Positions 5,484 to 12,462 of a DNA stretch of 12,506 nt are shown piece by piece. The stretch is from NCBI GenBank assembly GCA_016204905.1, contig JACQJU010000029.1, positions 1 to 12,506 of the forward strand, given 5' to 3'. Origin of the DNA: Candidatus Gottesmanbacteria bacterium (GTDB lineage Bacteria; Patescibacteriota; Microgenomatia; 2-02-FULL-39-11). The stretch's first letter is position 1. The number at the start of each line of letters is the position of its first letter. The notes beneath the pieces are model-generated. The model was not told where the DNA came from. It ran no database searches and was given only the letters and a program-made list of their open reading frames with translations. The position numbers and the translations under genes were made by a program.

Positions 5484-7202
5484 ATGGGTATAGTTTATGG
5501 GCTAGTTCTGATACTTATCGCGGCGTTTGTCGGAGGTGTTTTGGCCTACAAATTTCGACTGCCACTTCTGGTGGGTTATTTGGCAACTGGCGTCATATTT
5601 TCTTGGGTTTTTGAACAATATGGTTGGGCTTCCTATATAGAGAGTATTGCAGCAATAGGGGTGGCTCTACTCATGTTTACGCTAGGTATAGAATTTTCTC
5701 TAAAAAAGCTAAAGAAGATAGGCGAAATAGTGCTGATAGGTAGTTTTGTACAAATTTTCCTGACAATTATATGTGGAATATTGGTATTTCCCATATTTGG
5801 TTTTGATTTCTACAATAGTCTTTTTTTGGGAGCTGTTTTTTCTCTTTCCTCAACCGCAGTAGTTGTCAAAATATTGACTGATAAAGGCCAATTGGATACT
5901 CTTTCTGGTGAAATAACGGTGGGCTGGTTATTGGTGCAGGATTTGGCTACTTTGCCTTTCATATTCTTATTACCGTCTCTTGGGGCCATTTTTAATGGTA
6001 GCACGGGAGCATTGTGGGGAGTCCTGTCGCTTCTTCGGGCGGTTTCTGTCATTAGTGTTTCTTTGATAGTTATATTGTTTCTAGGTAGGCGACTGATACC
6101 TTGGTTTTTGGATAAAATTGCGGCAACGGGAGTGAGGGAATTACTTTTGGTAGCGGTTGTTGCACTTTGTCTTCTTTCGGCGACGATTGCTTCTTATTTT
6201 GGTTTTTCTTTTGCGCTAGGGGCTTTTGTGGCAGGCATGCTGATTGCATCGACGTCTGAAAATTTTGCGATCTTTTCTGAGGTAAGACCGCTTAGGGATA
6301 TTTTTTCAGTTATATTTTTTGTTTCGCTGGGATTTTTGGTTAACCCCGTTTTTATACTTGAGCATATCGTCTTTATCTTATTTCTTACATTTTTGGTGAT
6401 GGTGCTTAAATTCTCTATAAGTAGTTTGTTAGTTCTCTTTCTAGGCTACCATACAAAAATAGCCTTTAGAGTAGGAGTATCTCTGATTTCGGTAGGTGAG
6501 TTTGCTTTCATATTGGCTCAGTTAGGAATGTCTCAAAAACTTATAACTGAGACAACATATATGACAATATTGTCTGTTGCGATGTTTTCATTGGCTATAT
6601 CGACGCCTATTTTGGTTCATGTGGATTTCATCTATAGAAATTTAAGAAAATTTTTGAAGGAAGTAGTGCCGGTGACAAATTCAATCTTCCGGAGATTTAA
6701 TCATCAGGATGAGAGCAGACGGCTAGACCTAGAGAATCATGCTGTAGTTTTGGGTCATGGTAGAGTAGGAAAGTATGTTTCCAAAGCATTATTTGCCGCA
6801 AATATACCTTATGTGGTCGTTGATTATAATAATCATATTGTCAAGAATCTACGTACAACCGGGATACCCGTAATATATGGTGATCCATCAGAGTTGGATG
6901 TGCTGGCGGTGGCCAATATACAACAAGCTCGAACTGTCATAATCGCTATACCAGACAGAATGGCCACAGAGATGATTGTAAGTAATGCTAAGATGCTGAA
7001 CCCCAATATCGTCATAATTTGCCGTACTCATCAAGAAGACGATCAGAAAAGATTAAAGAGCTTGGGCGTAGATGAGGTAGTGCAACCTGAATTTGAAGCT
7101 GCAATCTCTATAGTGGAGAAATTATTACTACTATTTAATACTCAGATGCCTAAGATAAAGGAAAAAATAGAATATCTTCAGATAGAACATAACAAGCTAT
7201 AA
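5484..7202 (+). CDS. CPA2-family (Kef-type) monovalent cation:proton antiporter with RCK/TrkA-N domain
   Basis: A 572-residue inner-membrane antiporter. Residues 1 to about 385 form the Na+/H+ exchanger domain with about 12-13 membrane segments, including the family motifs RLPLLVGYLATGV, ALLMFTLGIEFSL and SLSSTAVVVKIL, and the transport motif QD at Q152-D153 (GWLLVQDLATLPF). After a linker, residues about 417-535 form a Rossmann RCK_N/TrkA-N domain with the nucleotide-binding GHGRVG (424-429). The end (about 540-572) is a charged helix; no full RCK_C domain is seen. The family exchanges K+ or Na+ for H+ and is gated by nucleotides or thiols through the RCK domain. A predicted leaderless start lies at 5484. 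The caspase-like gene follows after 5 bp. Confidence 0.93.
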   Translation: MGIVYGLVLILIAAFVGGVLAYKFRLPLLVGYLATGVIFSWVFEQYGWASYIESIAAIGVALLMFTLGIEFSLKKLKKIGEIVLIGSFVQIFLTIICGILVFPIFGFDFYNSLFLGAVFSLSSTAVVVKILTDKGQLDTLSGEITVGWLLVQDLATLPFIFLLPSLGAIFNGSTGALWGVLSLLRAVSVISVSLIVILFLGRRLIPWFLDKIAATGVRELLLVAVVALCLLSATIASYFGFSFALGAFVAGMLIASTSENFAIFSEVRPLRDIFSVIFFVSLGFLVNPVFILEHIVFILFLTFLVMVLKFSISSLLVLFLGYHTKIAFRVGVSLISVGEFAFILAQLGMSQKLITETTYMTILSVAMFSLAISTPILVHVDFIYRNLRKFLKEVVPVTNSIFRRFNHQDESRRLDLENHAVVLGHGRVGKYVSKALFAANIPYVVVDYNNHIVKNLRTTGIPVIYGDPSELDVLAVANIQQARTVIIAIPDRMATEMIVSNAKMLNPNIVIICRTHQEDDQKRLKSLGVDEVVQPEFEAAISIVEKLLLLFNTQMPKIKEKIEYLQIEHNKL

Positions 7203-7207
7203 AAATT

Positions 7208-8737
7208 ATGATAGAAGGCGCAGTGGATTCTTTGGTACCTAATGAAGAAGTATTGGGAAGCTTTGATCATAATCAATACAAAAAGGTTATATCGGCATTT
7301 TCTTTCGGAGGAGATGGTCAAGTAGTTACTGATGGTAGTGTAAGACAATCATTGGATCAAATTAGAGGGGGAAGAATAATATTGGGAGAGTCTTTAAGAG
7401 AAAGTGAGTTGGTGGATTCTACACTGAATTCATTACTTGAACTTGAAAGCATGCGTTTTGGTTTGGGAATAAAAAGCAGTTTGGGGTCTGAAGCTAATGC
7501 ATTGGGATGTGACTTGGTATATGAAAATTTGCAGCAGATAGAAAGCTCTTTAGATCTGGCTAAACCAGAACGTTACCAATTGGCTATGGAAACTGTTACT
7601 AAATTGTTGAATATGGGGAGGACTACAAGTCAACGCGAATCAGCTATAGATTTTTTGATAAGATACTTTCAAGATGGTTTACGTACAGCAGATGCCCAAG
7701 ATGTCCAAGAACCAGTCTACACTAGTTATCCATCCATAGCTGATTCAATCCTTAGTAATGGACGACGTGATCAAGTAGAGGCGGCCATAGGTATGCTTGA
7801 GCAAGCAGTGTTGGAACCCGAGACGCATCAACGGGCTTTGGATGTGGTTAGTCGTAATGTGGGTCGATATGTAGATGAGGAAATAAAAAGAGAGTTAAAA
7901 GAGCGAATTATAAGAAGAGAATTAGAAAACCTCGATTTAGATTATGATGATTTAGCATTCGCTTGGGCTGGAGAAACAGGAAAACTTTTAGATTATTGCG
8001 ATGAGAGAAATCTTCCGTTACTATTTTCTCTTGAGTCTTCACATAAAGGTATCTGTCGTACTTTAATTGACGAATTTGGAATCAAAAATTTTGGGCGGTT
8101 TACCAAAGAAATGTTGGTAGATCTTTTTGAACAAAGAAACAATAGAGAACTTCCTTATGGTGTATTACTTGCATCCCAAAGTGATCATAGTGGAGACATT
8201 TATGCCACTATTGGTCAATTAGATAACTCTTATAAACAATTAAAAGCACTAGGTTTTGGGCTAAGAATTTATGAATGTGCAAGTAAAATAGATATTGCCA
8301 GAGCCTTTTTAAAGTCGGCAAAACGCTACGGAAAAGATAATAAAATATGTTTTGTGATGGTAGATGGCCATGGGACTCCAGAGAAAATAGTGCTAGGCTG
8401 GCCAAAAGATGGCGGCCAAGTCTTAATAGATAAGACCACAGCCTTAAATGAGATAAATAAAGCCGATCTAGAAGGCACTGGAACTCAGCGAATATCAGAG
8501 TTTTTGACGGATGACGCTCCTATAATTCTCAATGCATGTTTAACAGGAGTAGACGATGGTTTAGCTCAAACTATGTCATCTAAATATCAGAATAGGAAAT
8601 TTCATGCTACTGCGGGTTCAACTACGATAGATGTGGTGGAAATAGAAAAAGATGAGGAGGATAAATTGCTATTTAAAATCAGATATATGCAGGATGGTAT
8701 AGCAAGGACATACTTGAATGGAGAACAAATAAACTAG
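7208..8737 (+). CDS. Protein with C-terminal caspase/CHAT-like (clan CD cysteine peptidase) domain
   Basis: A 509-residue soluble protein with no signal peptide or membrane segment. Residues 1 to about 300 are mostly helical and acidic, with a repeat-like look (about 95-230), and are not recognised. The C-terminal part has the clan CD layout: alternating strands and helices, VMVDGHG with the candidate catalytic His H388 at the end of a hydrophobic strand, then APIILNACLTG with candidate nucleophile C444, again after a strand. The 56-residue His-Cys gap suits caspases, CHAT and gingipain-type folds. The NACLTG context is closest to CHAT (ACxTG), but the family cannot be settled by eye. It starts 5 bp after the antiporter stop, so the two are probably co-transcribed, although TATAAA at 7198-7203 could add a promoter. 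Function could be regulated proteolysis, cell death or defence; this is inference. Confidence 0.7.
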   Translation: MIEGAVDSLVPNEEVLGSFDHNQYKKVISAFSFGGDGQVVTDGSVRQSLDQIRGGRIILGESLRESELVDSTLNSLLELESMRFGLGIKSSLGSEANALGCDLVYENLQQIESSLDLAKPERYQLAMETVTKLLNMGRTTSQRESAIDFLIRYFQDGLRTADAQDVQEPVYTSYPSIADSILSNGRRDQVEAAIGMLEQAVLEPETHQRALDVVSRNVGRYVDEEIKRELKERIIRRELENLDLDYDDLAFAWAGETGKLLDYCDERNLPLLFSLESSHKGICRTLIDEFGIKNFGRFTKEMLVDLFEQRNNRELPYGVLLASQSDHSGDIYATIGQLDNSYKQLKALGFGLRIYECASKIDIARAFLKSAKRYGKDNKICFVMVDGHGTPEKIVLGWPKDGGQVLIDKTTALNEINKADLEGTGTQRISEFLTDDAPIILNACLTGVDDGLAQTMSSKYQNRKFHATAGSTTIDVVEIEKDEEDKLLFKIRYMQDGIARTYLNGEQIN

Positions 8738-8744
8738 CTCTATA

Positions 8745-8753
8745 TGTTATAAT
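8745..8753 (+). promoter_or_regulatory. Extended -10 promoter giving a predicted leaderless mRNA for the small-protein/LCP operon
   Basis: TGTTATAAT is a perfect extended -10 (TG-n-TATAAT, hexamer 8748-8753) only 8 bp after the stop of the upstream gene. The ATG at 8760 is the seventh base after the hexamer, the expected transcription start, so the first gene would be leaderless. No -35 at usual spacing is evident, as is usual for extended -10 promoters. Confidence 0.65.
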
Positions 8754-8759
8754 TTATAT

Positions 8760-8909
8760 ATGGCTAATTTTGGAGGATTTTACAAAGGCGATAAAAAAAA
8801 GCCGAAAAAAGTAACTCTAGAGAAGAAAGCTGTCATACTTTCGTCTCAAAAGAGTTTCGTACTTCCTAAGATAGAGATCATATCTAAAGGGAAAAGAGAA
8901 GAGAAGTGA
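8760..8909 (+). CDS. Small basic hypothetical protein (49 aa)
   Basis: A 49-residue ORF starting MANFGGFYKGDKKK and ending SKGKREEK; about a third of its residues are Lys or Arg. There is no membrane segment. Three things support it as a real gene: the start sits at the predicted transcription start of the promoter at 8745-8753, it fills the gap between two genes, and its TGA overlaps the GTG start of the LCP gene (GTGA), so translation is probably coupled. The function is unknown; a basic protein of this size could bind RNA or acidic envelope polymers, but nothing shows this. Confidence 0.75.
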   Translation: MANFGGFYKGDKKKPKKVTLEKKAVILSSQKSFVLPKIEIISKGKREEK

Positions 8910-9859
8910 GACGACGTCTGCCCCAAAAAAAGAAAAGCAAGAAGCTCCTTTGGCTTCTTATTTTTATTTTTATACTAATAATATTGGGTGTTATTTGGTG
9001 GCCGGATATATGGGGTAGCCGCAGGTGGGATGGGCAGAGGAGATTTAATATAGTCTATAGTACAGACCCGGTAGTGTTGGTATCGTTTGAGGGAGAGGAA
9101 GAAGAAGCAACTGTAGTGGTTGTACCTGAGTCTTCCTATATGCGAGTACCTAGGGGCTATGGCACCTATAAAGCCGAAAGTGTCTATGATCTGGGAGAGT
9201 TAGACTCAAAGGTAGGCGGAGGTCTGTTGATATCAGAGACTGTCCAATCAGTTTTTGGCGTGCCTATAGATGGTTATATTAAACTAGAAGAAAAATCTCT
9301 AGGAGGGGGAAATATAGATTATCAAAGGCTAAAAAGTAAACTTTTTAATCTGAAAATCATATCCAAAGTTACAGAAGGTAAGACCAATTTGACATTGCCG
9401 GAAGTAATAAGATTTTATCTCGGGATGAATAGATTGCGTAGTGATCAGGTAGATATTATAGATTTAGAAAAGGCAAATATTTTAGATGATATCAAATTGC
9501 CAGATTCATCCGTAGTAGGTCAAATAGACTCAGATAGACTAGATAAACAACTGGCTGGGGCATTTGCAGAGAAAGAGATGTTAAAGGAAAATCTATCAAT
9601 AGCAATAGAAAATGGTACTAGTGTAGGAGGGGTGGCTGGGCAGATAGCCAGATTGATAGGGAATATGGGGGGCAAAGTAGTGGATATTGGAAATACCGAA
9701 GGAAAAGAGGAGGGAAGATGTAAAATAATGAGTAATGTGGATACTACTACTTATACCGTAAAAAGATTGGCGCAGGTTTTCAGATGTGTTACTGACAAAA
9801 AAGCGGATGAGGGTATAAGTGATATTTCAATTATATTGGGAAGGGAATTTATAGAATGA
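8906..9859 (+). CDS. Membrane-anchored LCP-like protein with C-terminal LytR_C domain
   Basis: A 317-residue protein with a very basic N-terminus, one membrane segment (about residues 14-33, LLWLLIFIFILIILGVIWW) and the rest outside. Residues about 46-145 look like a reduced LytR-CpsA-Psr core: a strand run VVLVSFEG, VVVVPESSYMRVPRGYGTYKAE in place of the usual PRDT segment, an SVYDLG-to-GGG region, and ETVQSVFGVPIDGYIKL, close to the LCP helix and strand. Residues about 225-317 fit LytR_C (ENLSIAIENGTSVGGVAGQIARLI, then DISIILGREF). LCP enzymes attach glycopolymers to the cell wall. The arginines that bind the lipid pyrophosphate are not clearly kept, so catalysis is uncertain. The GTG start is chosen because it overlaps the upstream TGA and has a purine-rich AAGGGAAAAGAG before it. 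Confidence 0.72.
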   Translation: MRRRLPQKKKSKKLLWLLIFIFILIILGVIWWPDIWGSRRWDGQRRFNIVYSTDPVVLVSFEGEEEEATVVVVPESSYMRVPRGYGTYKAESVYDLGELDSKVGGGLLISETVQSVFGVPIDGYIKLEEKSLGGGNIDYQRLKSKLFNLKIISKVTEGKTNLTLPEVIRFYLGMNRLRSDQVDIIDLEKANILDDIKLPDSSVVGQIDSDRLDKQLAGAFAEKEMLKENLSIAIENGTSVGGVAGQIARLIGNMGGKVVDIGNTEGKEEGRCKIMSNVDTTTYTVKRLAQVFRCVTDKKADEGISDISIILGREFIE

Positions 9860-10032
9860 TTATTTTTGTCGGAGCCATAATAATACTAATAGTCTCGTTG
9901 TTTTTGGCTATCCGGGCATTGTCTGAGCTGGATACACCGCCTGAAGTAAAAAAGCTGATTGGCGAGAGGAAAAATAATATATCAGGGGTGATAGTATTTT
10001 TCAAAAAGAAAATAGTTCATTATACTGGTTAG
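9856..10032 (+). CDS. Small single-span membrane protein (58 aa), unknown function
   Basis: An ORF of 58 residues with an N-terminal membrane segment (MIIFVGAIIILIVSLFLAIR) followed by a charged tail containing LDTPPEVKKLIGERK and a short hydrophobic strand GVIVFF before KKKIVHYTG. It begins with ATG overlapping the TGA of the LCP gene (ATGA), and GGAAGGG lies upstream inside that gene at a usable distance, the clearest Shine-Dalgarno-like sequence in the window. It is therefore probably translated together with the LCP protein, and may act with it at the membrane; that is inference. Confidence 0.75.
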   Translation: MIIFVGAIIILIVSLFLAIRALSELDTPPEVKKLIGERKNNISGVIVFFKKKIVHYTG

Positions 10033-10056
10033 GTACGATTATTTAGGAACGAGCCC

Positions 10057-10752
10057 TTAGCTAAATGCTTCTTCTTTATCGTTATCTTCTTCATCGCTAA
10101 TTATTTCTTTATGAAGTGATGCTTGATAATCAGATAATTGCGGTATAAACGAAGGTTGATTTCTAAATTTAAATCCTCTACTTATTTCTTTTACAAAAAT
10201 TGTTAATTGGTTTTTGGAAATATTTTTGATAAATACAGAATAAATATTACCTGCTTTGAGACATCTAATAAGTCGATAAGAAATATCATCTGGCAGTGCT
10301 CCTAAATAAGTTTTATCTTTTTCTCTTATTTCGACAGTGTGCTTTTTGGGGTGGAGAAAGACCTCTGTACCGATAGTAACCTGAGAAAGACGGGAAAATG
10401 GAGCGATATTTATGAGCGATATAGTTTTGGTTTTGCCCGGTTCTTCTAGGAAAAAAGATGGGTGGAGAGGAGAGACTGTCTTTAGCTCAATATTGGCTTT
10501 TTTAAAGCTGCTTAATCTCAAAAGATTTTTTTTGGCAATCTGATTATAATTATCTATGCTGATTACTTTTTTGTAGAATCGCTTGGCTTCTTTTAGCTTT
10601 CCTAGTTGAAGGTGGGCGTAGGCAAGGCGATTTAAGGCTTCGGTATCCTGGGGATTTTTGTCCAGTAAATCTTTGTTCAGTTTGACAGCCTCTTTCCAAT
10701 TATTTAAAAGAGCGGCATTGATAGCTTGGGCAGTAAAATTGATATCAGACAT
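10057..10752 (-). CDS. Tetratricopeptide repeat protein with unrecognised C-terminal beta-rich domain
   Basis: A 231-residue cytosolic protein. The N-terminal 75 residues hold two TPR-like helix pairs (NNWKEAVKLNKDLLDKNPQDTEALNRLAYAHLQLGKLKEAKRF split over about 17-60), which usually bind peptides. Residues about 100-195 are strand-rich, with VEIREKDKTYLGALPDDISYRLI and a following GNIYSVFIK stretch, possibly a small RNA- or DNA-binding barrel; a HIRAN-like fold is a guess. The tail is acidic (DEEDNDKEEAFS). ATG 10752 is chosen over an upstream TTG at 10797 because that TTG lies in the -35 element of the apparent promoter. It is transcribed against its neighbours and converges on the LCP operon with a 24-bp gap. 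Confidence 0.8.
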   Translation of the reverse strand: MSDINFTAQAINAALLNNWKEAVKLNKDLLDKNPQDTEALNRLAYAHLQLGKLKEAKRFYKKVISIDNYNQIAKKNLLRLSSFKKANIELKTVSPLHPSFFLEEPGKTKTISLINIAPFSRLSQVTIGTEVFLHPKKHTVEIREKDKTYLGALPDDISYRLIRCLKAGNIYSVFIKNISKNQLTIFVKEISRGFKFRNQPSFIPQLSDYQASLHKEIISDEEDNDKEEAFS

Positions 10753-10768
10753 TGTGAAATTTTGTAGT

Positions 10769-10797
10769 AGTTTAAAATGAGGTTTGAGAAAAGTCAA
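10769..10797 (-). promoter_or_regulatory. Promoter of the minus-strand TPR gene
   Basis: TTGACT (10792-10797) and TAAACT (10769-10774) lie 17 bp apart on the minus strand. A start near 10762 would leave a 5' leader of about 10 nt before the ATG at 10752, too short for a normal Shine-Dalgarno. The -10 matches consensus at four of six positions. Confidence 0.5.
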
Positions 10798-10818
10798 TAG
10801 GAGAGATATAATGGAGAG

Positions 10819-10913
10819 CTAATTAGTTAATTAGTTAGTTAGTCAATTAGTAAAATAGTAAAAATAGTAAAAAATTTATCTCTAATTAACTAATTATCTA
10901 ACTGTCTAATTAA
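10819..10913. repeat. Inverted array of 8-bp units (NNAATTAG) upstream of yebC
   Basis: Four octamers of pattern NNARTTAG (10819-10850) are followed by an A-rich middle with TAAAATAG-like units (10851-10880) and then four octamers of the complementary pattern CTAAYTNN (10882-10913). The two arms can pair into an imperfect hairpin with a loop of about 31 nt that ends 5 bp before the yebC ATG. The octamer is the same as in the array at 3241-3296. It lies between divergent genes, so it could affect the yebC transcript only, or both if folded as DNA. Confidence 0.85.
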
Positions 10914-10918
10914 CTACC

Positions 10919-11644
10919 ATGTCGGGACATTCGAAATGGTCAAAAGTTAAACATCAAAAAGAATCCACGGATGCAGCCAAGGGTAAAATCTTTACCAAGA
11001 TGGCGGGATCAATCATCATAGCCGTCAAAGAGGGTGGAGGAATGACCGATCCGGCTTCTAATTTCCGACTGAGACTAGCGATTGAAAAAGCAAGAAGTGC
11101 CAATATGCCCAAAGAAAATATAGAAAGGGCAATAGAAAAAGGAAAAGGTCATATAGGGGAGGGGGGACTAGAGAGAGTGGTCTATGAGGCGATTGGCCCG
11201 GGAAAGATAGGAATAATAATCGAGGCGGCTACTGATAACCATCAAAGAACTACGGCTGAAGTAAAAAATATTTTGGATAGGGGTGGGGGAGTGTTGGCTG
11301 CTCAGGGAGCCTTTTCTTATCTTTTCAAATATTTGGGAGAGATAATTATTCCCAAAGGAACAAAAAGTTTTGATGATCTGATGAGTAGATTGCTAGAAAT
11401 AGGAGGGGAAGACCTAGAAGAGGGGGAGGGAAAATATAAGATCTATACTCTAGCAGGGGATTTGCATAAAGTAAAGGAAGTCTTAGAAAAAGATGGTCTA
11501 CAAATTTTATCCGCCGAATTGATTTATAAACCAATATTGAATATGAATCTAACAGAAGAGGAGAACAAAAAGGCTAGAGAACTGATACGAAAGTTGGAAG
11601 AATCTGCTGATGTATTGAAAGTATACTCAAATCTTTCTCTATGA
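10919..11644 (+). CDS. yebC: YebC/PmpR (TACO1) family protein
   Basis: A 241-residue cytosolic protein with the family start MSGHSKWSKVKHQK and a full three-domain length. Further hallmarks are NFRLRLAIEKARSANMPKENIERAIEKGKG (split at about residues 48-77), YEAIGPGKIGIIIEAATDN (about 89-107), an N-R-T-like segment where the sequence reads HQRTTAEVKNIL, and GGVLAAQGAFSYLF. Family members were first described as transcriptional regulators and later shown to bind ribosomes and ease translation of proline-rich stretches; mitochondrial TACO1 has the same role. The start is fixed by the conserved N-terminus. There is no Shine-Dalgarno, and the 8-bp inverted array ends 5 bp upstream. Its TGA overlaps the next start. 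Confidence 0.95.
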   Translation: MSGHSKWSKVKHQKESTDAAKGKIFTKMAGSIIIAVKEGGGMTDPASNFRLRLAIEKARSANMPKENIERAIEKGKGHIGEGGLERVVYEAIGPGKIGIIIEAATDNHQRTTAEVKNILDRGGGVLAAQGAFSYLFKYLGEIIIPKGTKSFDDLMSRLLEIGGEDLEEGEGKYKIYTLAGDLHKVKEVLEKDGLQILSAELIYKPILNMNLTEEENKKARELIRKLEESADVLKVYSNLSL

Positions 11645-12462
11645 AGCGAGTACCGCTCAAAAGACTTATCCGGACGTATAGCAGGAAAATTAGATTTGAA
11701 AAAAGAGAACGTTTTGCAGTGGTGACACTACTTTTATCTCTTGGATTGATACTCACACAGATCATATGGACTGATTTTCGCTTTAGCGCTGCAATAGTTA
11801 TCACTATTCTTACCTACCCCTTGTGTGTCTGGGCGATAAAAGAAGACATCGGTGGGAGTGAGTGGTTGACACTTTTTATACTTCCTGTTTTGTTTACTTT
11901 GTCTGTGGCGCTTTTTTATTTTTTACTTCCTGTTCGTTGGTTGACTCGAGTACCGACTGTTATTTTTTATGCGGTCGGGATGTATGCTATATTGCTATCG
12001 GAAAATATATATAATGTCGCTGCAAATAGGTCGATACAGCTTCTGAGGGCTGCTCAGAGTGTGGGATTTCTGATCACACTAGTAATTTTGTTTTTATTTG
12101 TAAATATCATTTTTTCTTTTCATCTTCCTATTTGGCAAAATTTTATAGTTCTTTCTATCATAGCAACATTTTTATATTTACAATTATTTTGGGCGGTGCT
12201 TCTAGAAGAAAGAATTTCTAAAAGATTATTGAGTCTCTGTCTATTTTTAGGATTTGGGATAGGGGAGTTAGCCTATGCTTTTTCTTACTGGCCGATAAGG
12301 TCGACTATTTTGGCTCTTTTTATATCGGCGGTATTTTATAGTATTGGTGGAATTGTCCAAGAACATCTTTTGGAGAAATTGTTTAAAGGGGTAGTCGGGG
12401 AGTATATGTGGGTAACAGGGGCGGTATTTGTCTTAGTACTCTTGGCAACGCAGTGGCAATGA
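11641..12462 (+). CDS. Polytopic membrane protein of unknown function
   Basis: A 273-residue protein. A basic cytosolic N-terminus (about residues 1-25, KRVPLKRLIRTYSRKIRFEKRER) precedes about seven or eight hydrophobic segments between residues 26 and 270, with few charges outside short loops. No catalytic or transport motif is recognised. The start ATG overlaps the yebC stop (ATGA), and its own stop overlaps the next start the same way, so the three genes are probably translated as one unit. In many bacteria yebC is followed by ruvC; here it is not. A role is not predictable from the sequence. Confidence 0.85.
   Translation: MKRVPLKRLIRTYSRKIRFEKRERFAVVTLLLSLGLILTQIIWTDFRFSAAIVITILTYPLCVWAIKEDIGGSEWLTLFILPVLFTLSVALFYFLLPVRWLTRVPTVIFYAVGMYAILLSENIYNVAANRSIQLLRAAQSVGFLITLVILFLFVNIIFSFHLPIWQNFIVLSIIATFLYLQLFWAVLLEERISKRLLSLCLFLGFGIGELAYAFSYWPIRSTILALFISAVFYSIGGIVQEHLLEKLFKGVVGEYMWVTGAVFVLVLLATQWQ

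Noticed and set aside
10753..10797. Longer form of the TPR protein starting at TTG 10797
   Set aside because: The TTG lies within the apparent -35 element, and the 15 extra residues do not look like part of the TPR helices.
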